A DNA stretch of 64,000 bases from Zea mays. Lineage: Eukaryota > Streptophyta > Magnoliopsida > Poales > Poaceae. Within the stretch, counting starts at the first letter, position 1. Every line of letters starts with the position of its first letter. The stretch covers positions 37,008,501-37,072,500 of the forward strand of contig NC_050098.1 of NCBI RefSeq assembly GCF_902167145.1, given 5' to 3'. The notes below the pieces were generated by a model that made no database searches, was not told the DNA's origin, and was given only the letters and a program-made list of their open reading frames with translations. This document shows positions 9,555 through 18,703 of the stretch, piece after piece. Position numbers and translations under genes: made by a program.

Positions 9555-10931
9555 CATGTCATACGCAACTACGGTGCAATAGAGAACAACAGGGTTATAA
9601 CGCCAAAATCTCAATTGAACTTGTAGTTTACCATAAATATCGCATTGTGTGACACTCTAAGACTATTCAAAAAATATAAAATAACATAACTCGCATATGA
9701 GATGCATATGAGGCATATGAAACAGATGATGTATACATTTCATCAACCTATTGATATATTACGTGCTTTTAAATTAAATTATTTTATACACTATTGTGTT
9801 TCATTTAAATATTAATACTTATTACTAGATCTAATAACTTAAAAACTTACCATTTAATATTTCATTGTAATAAGGTTTATCAAACTAACATACCAAAGTA
9901 CAAACTATCTACTAAATTAATCATGCAATAACTAATATTTATTAGCTTAATAAATACTACACATTTTATAGATGGACAATGAAGGTAAGACGGGAACGGA
10001 CAACCAGGGCGAAGGAAAAGAGACGCAGGTGTTGTTTGGTTTGCATAGTTGTAACGTGATGGGTAACAGATAATGGTCATTAAATCATATTTGTTTAAGT
10101 TCACCGTAATCAGATACCATATTGAAAATGGATACCAACATGTTCAAATTTATTACCACGGTCACTCGAGTGTGAATTATTACCGTTGTCATTTATGAAG
10201 GCAAAAACCTCGTAGAAATGACACGGGACCGGACGACACGACGAGGCGCGGGGCTGCGTAGGTTAGTCCTCCTGGCTGAAAATATTACTGTATCAGTTGT
10301 GCCAATCGTCTAAATTTCGTGAACTAAACTAAGGCTATGATCTTGGTTCACGAAAATTTTCTATTTCTCTATTACGTAAAAAGCCTACATGGTACATAGG
10401 CTATAGCTCAGAACCAGATTCGTGCTTACAGTATTAAATCTAGGATGGGCAATCAATTGATCGTGCTCGTGGAAATTGCGATCGATCGAATATATGGGTA
10501 TCATATCGAACACGTCCAAGACACTGACAGGCGTCTCTATGTCACGTGTGCTTGACCCACAACCTTGAGCTCTATTGGTAGGAAGCTTCTTCTGAACTTG
10601 GCGTGTATAGTATAGACCCTAGTGCAAACCAAGCGTGAACTTCTTTCCGATCGATCGAGACAACGTTCCATATGCTTCAGGTTTCCTATGCTGAAGATGT
10701 GATGCAGTCCCGTCCCTTGTGAGCCCCAGCTCGGATGGAGCTGTTGCAATTGGACCCCCACTGCCCATACCGAAGTACCAAACCCATACCCATGTTGTTT
10801 GGGAGAGTATTGGTAGTCTATTTACAGTGTGTTAAGCTATCTCCAGCAGTTTACACATTCATATATTCATATTTAAACTTTGCTCTGCGAATAATACACT
10901 CTACCGTATAAACCAGTGTTTTTGTAACTAT
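9555..10931. other. Intergenic DNA between E1 and E2
   Basis: AT-rich DNA with no supported gene. It joins 1-564 on the left if E1 is removed and 14563 onward on the right if E2 is removed. The last part (10845-10931) resembles the TCTCCAGCAG...-type ends seen in grass MITEs, but I find no paired terminus. Confidence 0.5.
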
Positions 10932-10936
10932 ATGGG

Positions 10937-11679
10937 TGTTGGACACCAAAATGAGCGGACGGTCCGGCCCATGAGCCCGGACGGTCCGCGTGTCCCGAGA
11001 TTAGATTAACTCGGATGATTATCCTTATCTCGTGCGTGGTTATCCATCTAATCACGTGGGAGTTTGTTGGCTATCTCTTAGGAAAAGGTCCAGACCTCCT
11101 CCCCTATAAATATAAAGGGGTACGGCCGATTGAGAACCCCCGAACACATTCCAATCGAACCAATTACCTTATTTACTTTTCCTGCCCTAGGAGTAGATGT
11201 AGCATAGTTCTAGTTGTAGTCTTCCACATATCCACCTCCATCCCTATTCGACTATACGTCGTCTAGATCCGTCTTGGGTGGCCTGCCGATCCCAAGACAA
11301 CCCTAGGATCTCACCCCTCCCGGGGGGCAAGATCTAGTTGTCCATCCAAGACCTCTTCCTCGAATTGATCTCTTAATTCCTAGGCGGCTCCACGTCGTCT
11401 GGGGACGCCCCAGGTGACCTATCGACCCAGAGCACCTTAAGATCTTTTCCCCCCGGGGACGAGATCTAGATTCCAGCAAGGAGGAGGAAGACGACCCTAT
11501 CGCGAGGTCGCGGACCGTCCGGCCCTAGGGCGCGGACTGTCCGGCCGTCAGACAGGGAACCCTAGCCTCGAGCCAGGCCACGGACCGTCTGGCCCTGTGC
11601 CACGGACCGTCCGCGCCTGACCAGAGAGCACCGCCGCTGGTTCGTATTGAGTGATTGGCGCCCCAAAAAGGCACCAACA
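10937..11679 (+). repeat. E2 5' LTR
   Basis: 743 bp with TGTTGG...CCAACA ends. TATAAATA at 11105-11112 is the probable promoter. It contains several CGGAC-N-GTCCG palindromes (10951-11000 and 11511-11620). Confidence 0.93.
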
Positions 11680-11686
11680 TACTTTT

Positions 11687-11703
11687 TGGCGACTCCGCTG
11701 GGG
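11687..11703 (+). promoter_or_regulatory. E2 primer-binding site
   Basis: TGGCGACTCCGCTGGGG lies seven bases after the 5' LTR end. It begins with TGG as expected for pairing to a tRNA CCA end. The tRNA is not assigned. Confidence 0.7.
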
Positions 11704-11735
11704 AAGAGGTTGCAGGTCTACAAAATCAAGCTTAC

Positions 11736-13595
11736 ATGGCCGATTCTAAAGATCTCAACAGTGCTTCTTTAAACAGCAACACAAGGCTGACTAATTTATC
11801 GGCCGCTGAGCGTGAAAGATTAAAAGATGACATGAAGAAAATAGACGAGGAGGTCCAGCGACAAGCAGATCAGGTGCTCAAGGTGGCGGATAAGTGGTTC
11901 CTCTCGCACTTCAGGGTAGATTGCCACCAGAAGGCCGTCCAAGAGAGGGAGATAAACGCCGAGTACATGTCAGTCGTGCTGCAACAGCTCCCCATGATAG
12001 GTGATGCCAGGTCAGCCGATGATATTCCATTTATTAAAATTTCTTTTGATAATCGGATTAAAAGTATCACGGAGGATATAGAAAGGATGGCGCATACATT
12101 AGGAAAAACTCACATGCCTAATTTTTTATCACATAAATTAGGCGCCAAAACAATTGCGCCAAATACATCGGCAACAAATGGGTTTCCCCAGCCATATTCT
12201 GGTATGCCGATGGACTCATATCCAGGACGAGCGTCACCACCATCTTCGCTAAATGGTGAGTCAACTCTGAGCACGGTCGGACCGTCCGCACACAATTGCG
12301 GACCGTCCGACCCTCCGTCAGACCGTCCGGCACCCTACGCCGGACAGTCCGGAGTTACACAGAGCCCACCACAAGGGTCACAGGTGTTGCCTGACGTGAC
12401 CGGACAGTCCGAGGATAGTACCGGACCGTCCGATCCACCCACAGACCGTCCGACTGTGCAGGTCGGACCGTCCGGAGCACCAGAAGTCACCTGTGATCCG
12501 CCTAGTGCGGAAGGCCGACATAAATATAACCGGCCACCCAAGCCCCAAGAACCAAAAAAGTCACATGTCCCTGAGCTTGTTTGGCCCACTAAGGCCAAAC
12601 CTTCTGTTCGCTCTCACCCGCACTCGACACAAAAGGAAAAGGTTAAGTTCACATTCAATATTACTAAATGTGATAAAATATTTGATGAGTTGCTTAAACA
12701 TGGTAATATTAAATTGTCACATGTAATTCCTCCGGTTGAACAATTAAAAGGGCGCGTTTATTGCAAATGGCATGGCTCCTTTCTCCATAACACCAATGAT
12801 TGTGTCGTCTTCCGTCGGCAAATACAATCGGCTATAAACGAAGGCCAGTTGAGGTTTCAAAAAGAGGTGAAAAGTGACAGGCCACCTGTTCCTATCACCA
12901 CATTACAGCCAACGATCAAAAAGGCCATAATTCGGCCTTGTGCGGCCGATAAAAGTAAAAATAAAAATATCGTCATTGGTGATCCTCGCACACCAAATAT
13001 GTCACGCAGAATGGTTACTCTGAAGGCTCCGGACAAAAGAAAGACCGGAGGCACCGGGGGGCAAGCACGATCGGACACCCGATCACGGTCACATGTCCTG
13101 CGTACGCCGGACGATCCGGGTACTAAGGTCGAACAGTCCGGGACAGGCGCGGACAGTCCGGCTATGATGGCCGGACGGTCCGCAGATGGTCAGAAGCAGC
13201 AACCTCAGACCATCGGACCACAACGTTCCAACACAAGTGTTAGGAAACAAAACACTACTAAGACGTCTGGACGACTCAGTAGAGTCGGCCCTACTTTTGG
13301 TCAGTTGCTTGCCAAATATATGAAGAAGGTCGTTCCACACAACCGGCCAATAAAACAAACGAAGTCAAAAGGGCGACCTGTGCGAAAGCAAAAGCCGACT
13401 AAACGGATCCAAAGGGTAGCACAACCAAGATCGCCTTGTCATCCTCCTCCAGGGATAGCATGGTGTGTCCCGTTCTATCCATCGCCGATGTGTTGTCCTG
13501 CTCATGTGTGGGGTGGTACGGCGATGAATTCGTATTACTGGCCCAATCTGTTTGCTTATTTGGGCTGGGGGCACCACAAGTTTTTTTCCTATTGA
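11736..13595 (+). CDS. E2 gag-like protein, 619 aa
   Basis: I chose the ATG at 11736 (MADSKDLNSASL), because the longer frame begins inside the LTR. The protein has an N-terminal helical and charged region (about residues 15-140) and a central Ser/Pro/Gly-rich low-complexity part (about 170-270). A conserved block follows around residues 300-390, with KFTFNITKCDKIFDELLKHG and then a zinc-knuckle-like C-K-W-H...N-D-C motif found in Gag proteins of some grass gypsy elements. The tail is basic and rich in Arg, Lys and Pro. The frame is open throughout, so it may still be expressed as an RNA-packaging protein serving an autonomous partner. Much of the low-complexity part is written by repeated GGACCGTCCG or GGACAGTCCG units that encode GPS, DRP or GQS tripeptides depending on frame. 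No enzymatic domain is present. Confidence 0.82.
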   Translation: MADSKDLNSASLNSNTRLTNLSAAERERLKDDMKKIDEEVQRQADQVLKVADKWFLSHFRVDCHQKAVQEREINAEYMSVVLQQLPMIGDARSADDIPFIKISFDNRIKSITEDIERMAHTLGKTHMPNFLSHKLGAKTIAPNTSATNGFPQPYSGMPMDSYPGRASPPSSLNGESTLSTVGPSAHNCGPSDPPSDRPAPYAGQSGVTQSPPQGSQVLPDVTGQSEDSTGPSDPPTDRPTVQVGPSGAPEVTCDPPSAEGRHKYNRPPKPQEPKKSHVPELVWPTKAKPSVRSHPHSTQKEKVKFTFNITKCDKIFDELLKHGNIKLSHVIPPVEQLKGRVYCKWHGSFLHNTNDCVVFRRQIQSAINEGQLRFQKEVKSDRPPVPITTLQPTIKKAIIRPCAADKSKNKNIVIGDPRTPNMSRRMVTLKAPDKRKTGGTGGQARSDTRSRSHVLRTPDDPGTKVEQSGTGADSPAMMAGRSADGQKQQPQTIGPQRSNTSVRKQNTTKTSGRLSRVGPTFGQLLAKYMKKVVPHNRPIKQTKSKGRPVRKQKPTKRIQRVAQPRSPCHPPPGIAWCVPFYPSPMCCPAHVWGGTAMNSYYWPNLFAYLGWGHHKFFSY

Positions 13596-13813
13596 CAGGT
13601 TGATCAGGTAGACATGGCCGAAGAGGATGCGATCCGAAACGGCCTCTATGCATTAAAGTCCCATCAAGTATTTATATTATCTGATCGCAAGAGCCGATGA
13701 CTTGCATCGAGCTGAGTCCTTACTTCGGGAACAAAACCTCATGAGGTCAATTGTTTCCGAAGTTTTCGCTGATGCTTTTGGTTCGCCAAGCTCCACCAAA
13801 AGGCAGGGGCATA
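13596..13813 (+). other. E2 3' untranslated region and purine tract
   Basis: Non-coding DNA between the ORF stop and the 3' LTR. It ends in AAAAGGCAGGGGCATA, a purine-rich segment where plus-strand priming would occur. Confidence 0.55.
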
Positions 13814-14557
13814 TGTTGGACACCAAAATGAGCGGACGGTCCGGCCCATGCGCCCGGACGGTCCGCGTGTCCCGAGATTAGATTAACTCGGATGATTATC
13901 CTTATCTCGTGCGTGGTTATCCATCTAATCACGTGGGAGTTTGTTGGCTATCTCTTAGGAAAAGGTCCAGACCTCCTCCCCTATAAATATAAAGGGGTAC
14001 GGCCGATTGAGAACCCCGAACACATTCCAATCGAACCAATTACCTTATTTACTTTTCCTGCCCTAGGAGTAGATGTAGCATAGTTCTAGTTGTAGTCTTC
14101 CACATATCCACCTCCATCCCTATTCGACTCTACGTCGTCTAGATCCGTCTTGGGTGGCCTGCCGATCCCAAGACAACCCTAGGATCTCACCCCTCCCGGG
14201 GGGCAAGATCTAGTTGTCCATCCAAGACCTCTTCCTCGAATTGATCTCTTAATTCCTAGGCGGCTCCACGTCGTCTGGGGACGCCCCAGGTGACCTATCG
14301 ACCCAGAGCACCTTAAGATCTTTTTCCCCCCGGGGACGAGATCTAGATTCCAGCAAGGAGGAGGAAGACGACCCTGTCGCGAGGTTGCGAACCGTCCGGC
14401 CCTAGGGCGCGGACTGTCCGGCCGTCAGACAGGGAACCCTAGCCTCGAGCCAGGCCACGGACCGTCTGGCCCTGTGCCACGGACCGTCCGCGCCTGACCA
14501 GAGAGCACCGCCGCTAGTTCGTATTGAGTGATTGGCGCCCCCAAAAAGGCACCAACA
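13814..14557 (+). repeat. E2 3' LTR
   Basis: 744 bp, nearly identical to 10937-11679, with TATAAATA at 13982-13989. It is followed by the ATGGG duplication at 14558-14562. Confidence 0.93.
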
Positions 14558-14562
14558 ATGGG

Positions 14563-15808
14563 TAAACTGTTAGACACAGTCTTAGTTCTATCTCAAAGGT
14601 TTCCAAATTGATCTTTCAGTTTCACTCTTCTTTGTTCTACAAACCCATCGAATAATAGGCCCCGAGAGCACGAGCTTTGAGAATAAGGATAGGTGAAATA
14701 TAGTTATTTAGAATATCTCTAACAGATCTCCTATCTCATTTCTTATTTTATTCTCTGTTTCAAACTTCTATCTACAAAAAGTGTCAAACAATGTCATTTA
14801 CAGTTTCGCGTCTCCTATTTTACACACTCCACTAGAGAGACTTATGCATTCTGTTTGGTTAGATGGATAAGACAAGCTATTTTTAGATCTATATAAGAGT
14901 TGATGGGATAAAAACAGCTAACAAATTGTGTATCTTATATAAGAAACAATAATAACTAACTATACATTAACAAATATATAGTGACACTAATTTTGTTACG
15001 TATGTACTAATTTAATATAAAATATGTTGATTGGGACTACTGCTACTACCCTATTTAGCAAATTATTCATATACTAATTATTGTATTAGCACTTATTAAA
15101 ATTAATCTTATCATCATAATTACTAAGTGATAATATAACATGCTAGTAATTTTTAATAATCCTTAATTTATTTGCTGATAATGATAAAGATTAGAGAACA
15201 TAGATGACTCCTCAAAACGTTTTTGTAAAAAAATATCTAACCTACAAAAATACTCTTGTGTATCGGTATAACTCTCGCGCGAACCAAACACTATTTTTGA
15301 CTATATCCACCATCGGCGTCTTTCATGTCACATCATATCAGTTAGGACTACTTTAGTGATCAAGAAAGTGGAGGGAATCTATGAGGATAAATCTCCTAGC
15401 TATTTAATTTTTAATTAGTTATTCATTCCCCATTGATCTCCTCCAATTCCCTAGTCACCAAACAAGTTCTTAAACTAATAAAAAGGGATTATCAATTCAC
15501 TTATATTCTCTTAAATATAGAATAAGAACGGGCTACTTTGGTGATTAATAAAGTGGAGGGGATCTATGGAAAGAAATCTTCTAACTATTTAATTTTTTAA
15601 ATAGTTAGGGATTTATTCCCCTCCAATTCCCTAATCACCAAACCGGTCCTTAAGCTGATAAAAAGGGATTGTCAATTCACTTATATTCTCTTAAATATAA
15701 AATAAGAACGAGCAAGAATTATTTTTATTTATTATGCTAACCAGAATAACATAGAATAAGAGCGAGTAGAGATGGGTAATTCGCTTGTTGGATGTATTCT
15801 CTAACAGT
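14563..15808. other. Intergenic DNA between E2 and E3
   Basis: AT-rich, no gene recognised. The right third contains a tandem pair of MITE-like units (separate entry). The last ten bases before E3 are CTAGGTTGGA (15809-15818), one copy of the E3 target duplication. Confidence 0.5.
15345..15715. repeat. Two tandem MITE-like units, about 180 bp each
   Basis: AAAAGGGATT-TCAATTCACTTATATTCTC occurs at 15481 and again at 15661, an exact 180-bp period. Each unit begins with a CTACTTT(A/G)GTGAT segment followed by GTGGAGGG, and contains an inverted partner reading CCTCCAATTCCCTA(G/A)TCACCAAAC. The unit therefore looks like a miniature inverted-repeat element that has been duplicated head to tail. 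Superfamily is not assigned. Confidence 0.65.
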
Positions 15809-15818
15809 CTAGGTTGGA

Positions 15819-16071
15819 CCGAATTTTTTGTATTTTAGCCCTTAAACAGAAGTAAATTCACGTTTAGACCTAAAAAAATTTTAAATGCAGTTTTGGACCC
15901 TTAGCTCGGCGCCATAGGCTGTGGCGCCGAGCTAACACAGCTCGGCGCCACAGCCTATGGCGCCGAGCTGTGACGTGGCCGCAACGGCTAGCTGCGTCCA
16001 GGGCTGACCTGGCGCTGACGTGGCGGCGGCGCGGCCTCGTAGCTCGGCGCCACAGATCTTGGCGCCGAGCT
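15819..16071 (+). repeat. E3 left terminal inverted repeat with three 31-bp palindromes
   Basis: The repeat begins CCGAATTTTTTG and pairs with 23449-23238. Palindromes lie at 15903-15933, 15939-15969 and 16041-16071. Each has arms AGCTCGGCGCCA and TGGCGCCGAGCT around a seven-base centre. The first two are reverse complements of each other. They are candidate transposase-binding or cruciform-forming sites. The spacer between the second and third palindromes is 71 bp here but 29 bp on the right. Confidence 0.93.
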
Positions 16072-16080
16072 ACGAATTCC

Positions 16081-16087
16081 TATAAAA
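16081..16087 (+). promoter_or_regulatory. TATA box of the E3 GRF-finger gene
   Basis: TATAAAA lies ten bases inside the third palindrome of the left repeat and about 100 bp before the first inferred splice donor. The promoter of the plus-strand gene therefore appears to be supplied by the element end, as is usual in Mutator-like elements. Confidence 0.65.
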
Positions 16088-16191
16088 ACGCCCGCGCGAC
16101 TGGCCGAGAGCAGCTCATTTCATCCCATTTCCAAACTTCGTAAAAATTTCCTGGATTCAAAGATTTGAGTTGGTTCACTTCGTAGACCAAG

Positions 16192-16339
16192 GTATGATTT
16201 CCAACTGATTCCTTTTGTATATTAGGTTGTTAGTTTAATAATTTGTATACACCTATTATATTATCATTTCGATTATTAGTTTGTGTAAACTTATTATAAA
16301 GCATAATAGGTACAAGTGATAATTATAATCGTTTATTAG
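16192..16339 (+). other. 5'-leader intron of the E3 GRF-finger gene
   Basis: The donor AAG|GTATGATTTCC at 16192 and acceptor TTTATTAG at 16339 fit plant consensus, and the acceptor abuts the ATG at 16340. The same arrangement, acceptor directly before ATG, occurs in the minus-strand MURA-like gene. Confidence 0.6.
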
Positions 16340-18123
16340 ATGAAAGACATGTACCGAGAGGCGTTGTGGCAGAAGAGAGGTCGTCCTCGGGAGTTATATC
16401 CGGACGTATCTAGTAAGGATGCTCCTGTTCCTCCTGAACTCCCCGTGCCTAACTGTGACTGTGGCAGACTGGCTTGGGTACATCAATCACAACATCCAGA
16501 CACGGCTGCTCGCTGCTACTACCTTTGTGGCACTTTGGACGTACGTAGCTTATGACTTGTCACTTAATTTTGTTCGCGTTCATTATTTTGTAGATATGTA
16601 ATAGTGCATCTTTCCATTATTTTAGGGACATCAGAGGTGTTTCTTTTTCCAGTGGATCGATGGTCCTGATAAATTTGACCCTCGATATCTTCTTTTCGTT
16701 AATTGGTTGAGTGGAAGGACCAGTCATGAGCGTTTTAAGCGTTGGGTACCTCCTCCCCCGAATCCTCCACCAATGACGGATGCGGAGAAGGAGGTAGCAA
16801 CAGAAAGACGGATGGACTCACCGCCTCGATGTGATTGTGGAGACCGTGCTGTCATCGACGAAGACTATGACAAGCAGTTCTGTTGTCCGAACATTGATTA
16901 TGTGAGCCCATTGATATGCTAAATGTATGAACTAGTTTTTATTTACAATAAATTACTAATTTTTTCTCTTGCAGCCATACGGGTGGCGTAAGTGTCGTTT
17001 CAGAGAGTGGTTGTATGGTCCTTTGTCCCATTGGCCAGAGCCAGAGGTAAAGGAAAAGAGATACATGGGGTGGGCGGCAGAAGAGGTCAAATTTGATCCA
17101 GTACTCTGCAAATGTGGTATTGAAGCTAAGTATGGATTAGTTCCTTCGGAGCTTGGTGTTGGATATTTTTGTGGACATATGGTCGATTACGATGAGGTTG
17201 GTATTTTTTTTGCACCAGATGTAATGTTATAGCGGTACTTACTATATTTTTTGTAGGAGACGAGGAAATGCAGTTGGGAGAGTTACGACGACAAAGGAGA
17301 GGTGATGCGCACAATAGAGTCGAAGAGAATAATGGGACAGAAGATGCGTTGTGGATCTCGGCTCGTTGATTCGTACATTAACGATCGCATACGCGACATG
17401 CGTAGGGAAGCAAAATCTGCCTTTTATGATAGCCCGAAGCGTGCAGAGTATAGGAGGTTGAAGGCGGCAGATGAGAAGAGAGCACAGGATGCAAGGGAAT
17501 GGGAAGCGGCTCAAGCCGAGAAATAGATGTTGGATAATCTTGCTGATCGCCTCAAGGGAAGTAAGTGAGATAAATGATATTATAATTATGTTAGTACAAT
17601 TTATTTATCCTGACTTTGCTAACTTAATTTTCTCATTATATTTGCAGAGATTGGAAGCGGCGTAAACTATTTGGCCGATGAGGCGCATGCGAGATATGTT
17701 CAGGATAAAATGGCAACGGTTGAGCTGATGGAGGAGGAGGACGACGACACATCTAGATTGAGTGAGCTTATCGCCCTCGCAGAGGCAGGATTACATGAAG
17801 AAGAGGAGGACGACATGTCAAGGTTGAGTGAGCTCATAGCACTAGCTGAGGCTGGATTACGTGCTCAAGAGGAAGAGGATGAGTTTATGTCACAGGCCGC
17901 CGCAGAGGTAGAGGCAGCTTATTACAAGAAGAAGTCTGATGAGGCTGAGGCTGAGGATGAGCTATTCTCCCAAGCTGCAGATGAAGCAGAAGCCAATTAT
18001 TACAAAAGAACTGGTGACAAGTGTGATGCAGGACAATGCAGCAAGTGGAATGAGGTTGTTGTTGAGGATTGCGCGACGGATGACTCCGAAGATGAGTTAC
18101 TCATAGATTGTGATTCAGACTGA
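16340..18123 (+). CDS. E3 GRF-type zinc-finger protein with acidic repeats; one premature stop
   Basis: Inferred exons are 16340-16540, 16626-16901, 16975-17196, 17257-17560 and 17648-18123. All have GT...AG borders and the first three junctions fall between codons. Three tandem GRF-type fingers are seen, each starting CxCG: CDCGRLAW, CDCGDRAV and CKCGIEAK. Each is completed across an intron by a C-x-(F/W) segment (CFFFQW, CRFREW, CSWES), so the same finger position is split by an intron three times. A coiled-coil, Arg/Lys/Glu-rich part follows, then in the last exon two copies of SRLSELIALAEAGL and two of a SQAA...YYK unit in a strongly acidic tail. TAG at 17524-17526 interrupts the frame (likely CAG before). 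As it stands the protein is 322 aa, and the frame stays open for about 170 codons after the stop. GRF fingers bind nucleic acid in topoisomerase and repair proteins. The role here is unknown. Confidence 0.75.
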
Positions 18124-18490
18124 AGAATTGTAGCCTATTATGTAGTATTTACGTATCAAAAATAATTTAGAACTCTAAAGATGCGTTACTTATTGCTTAT
18201 TATGTTTTTTACAGTTCACAAAAAAAATTTGCAAGAGTTCCCCTTGTTTTATTAACAACCACAGTTCAAATAATCACATATTATAAGACATATAAGCATT
18301 TCAACATATAATACATCACAAAATAACATCGAATATAAAAACATCCACAGAACATAGTTCTTCATATAATGTCCACAAACAAAGTCCAAAATACAAGTTC
18401 CCCAACACATTGTCCAAAACACATAACATAGTTCATATTACAACGTCTCCAGCATAAGTCCAAATCACACAGTCCATATCACAAAAGTAT
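18124..18490. other. Space between convergent E3 genes
   Basis: AT-rich sequence separating the stop codon of the GRF-finger gene from the stop codon of the PMD gene. It should hold both 3' untranslated regions and polyadenylation signals. No other feature is recognised. Confidence 0.5.
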
Positions 18491-18665
18491 TCATTTCCTC
18501 CTAGTCTTACCCTTGCCCTTGGCCCCAAGAGCGTCGGTGCCTGGAGTGTAAGGGTCTCGTGGACGCCTTCTACGTGGTGTCAGCTGTGATGGCTGAGTTG
18601 TAGGAGCATCCTGCAACTGAGACGGTCCAATCTCCACCTGACCTGCGGCGCCAGCGCCAGCGCCA

Positions 18666-18703
<38 letters not shown>

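Larger units (their letters stand above)
10937..14557 (+). mobile_element. E2: short gypsy-like LTR element with gag-like ORF only
   Basis: LTRs at 10937-11679 and 13814-14557 have TGTTGG...CCAACA ends and a five-base target duplication ATGGG at 10932-10936 and 14558-14562. The internal 2.1 kb contains a primer site, one long open frame (11736-13595) and about 220 bp of 3' non-coding DNA with a purine tract before the 3' LTR. There is no protease, reverse transcriptase, RNase H or integrase. The element is complete but non-autonomous. I count about ten differences between the LTRs on reading them, which points to a fairly recent insertion. Confidence 0.93.
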
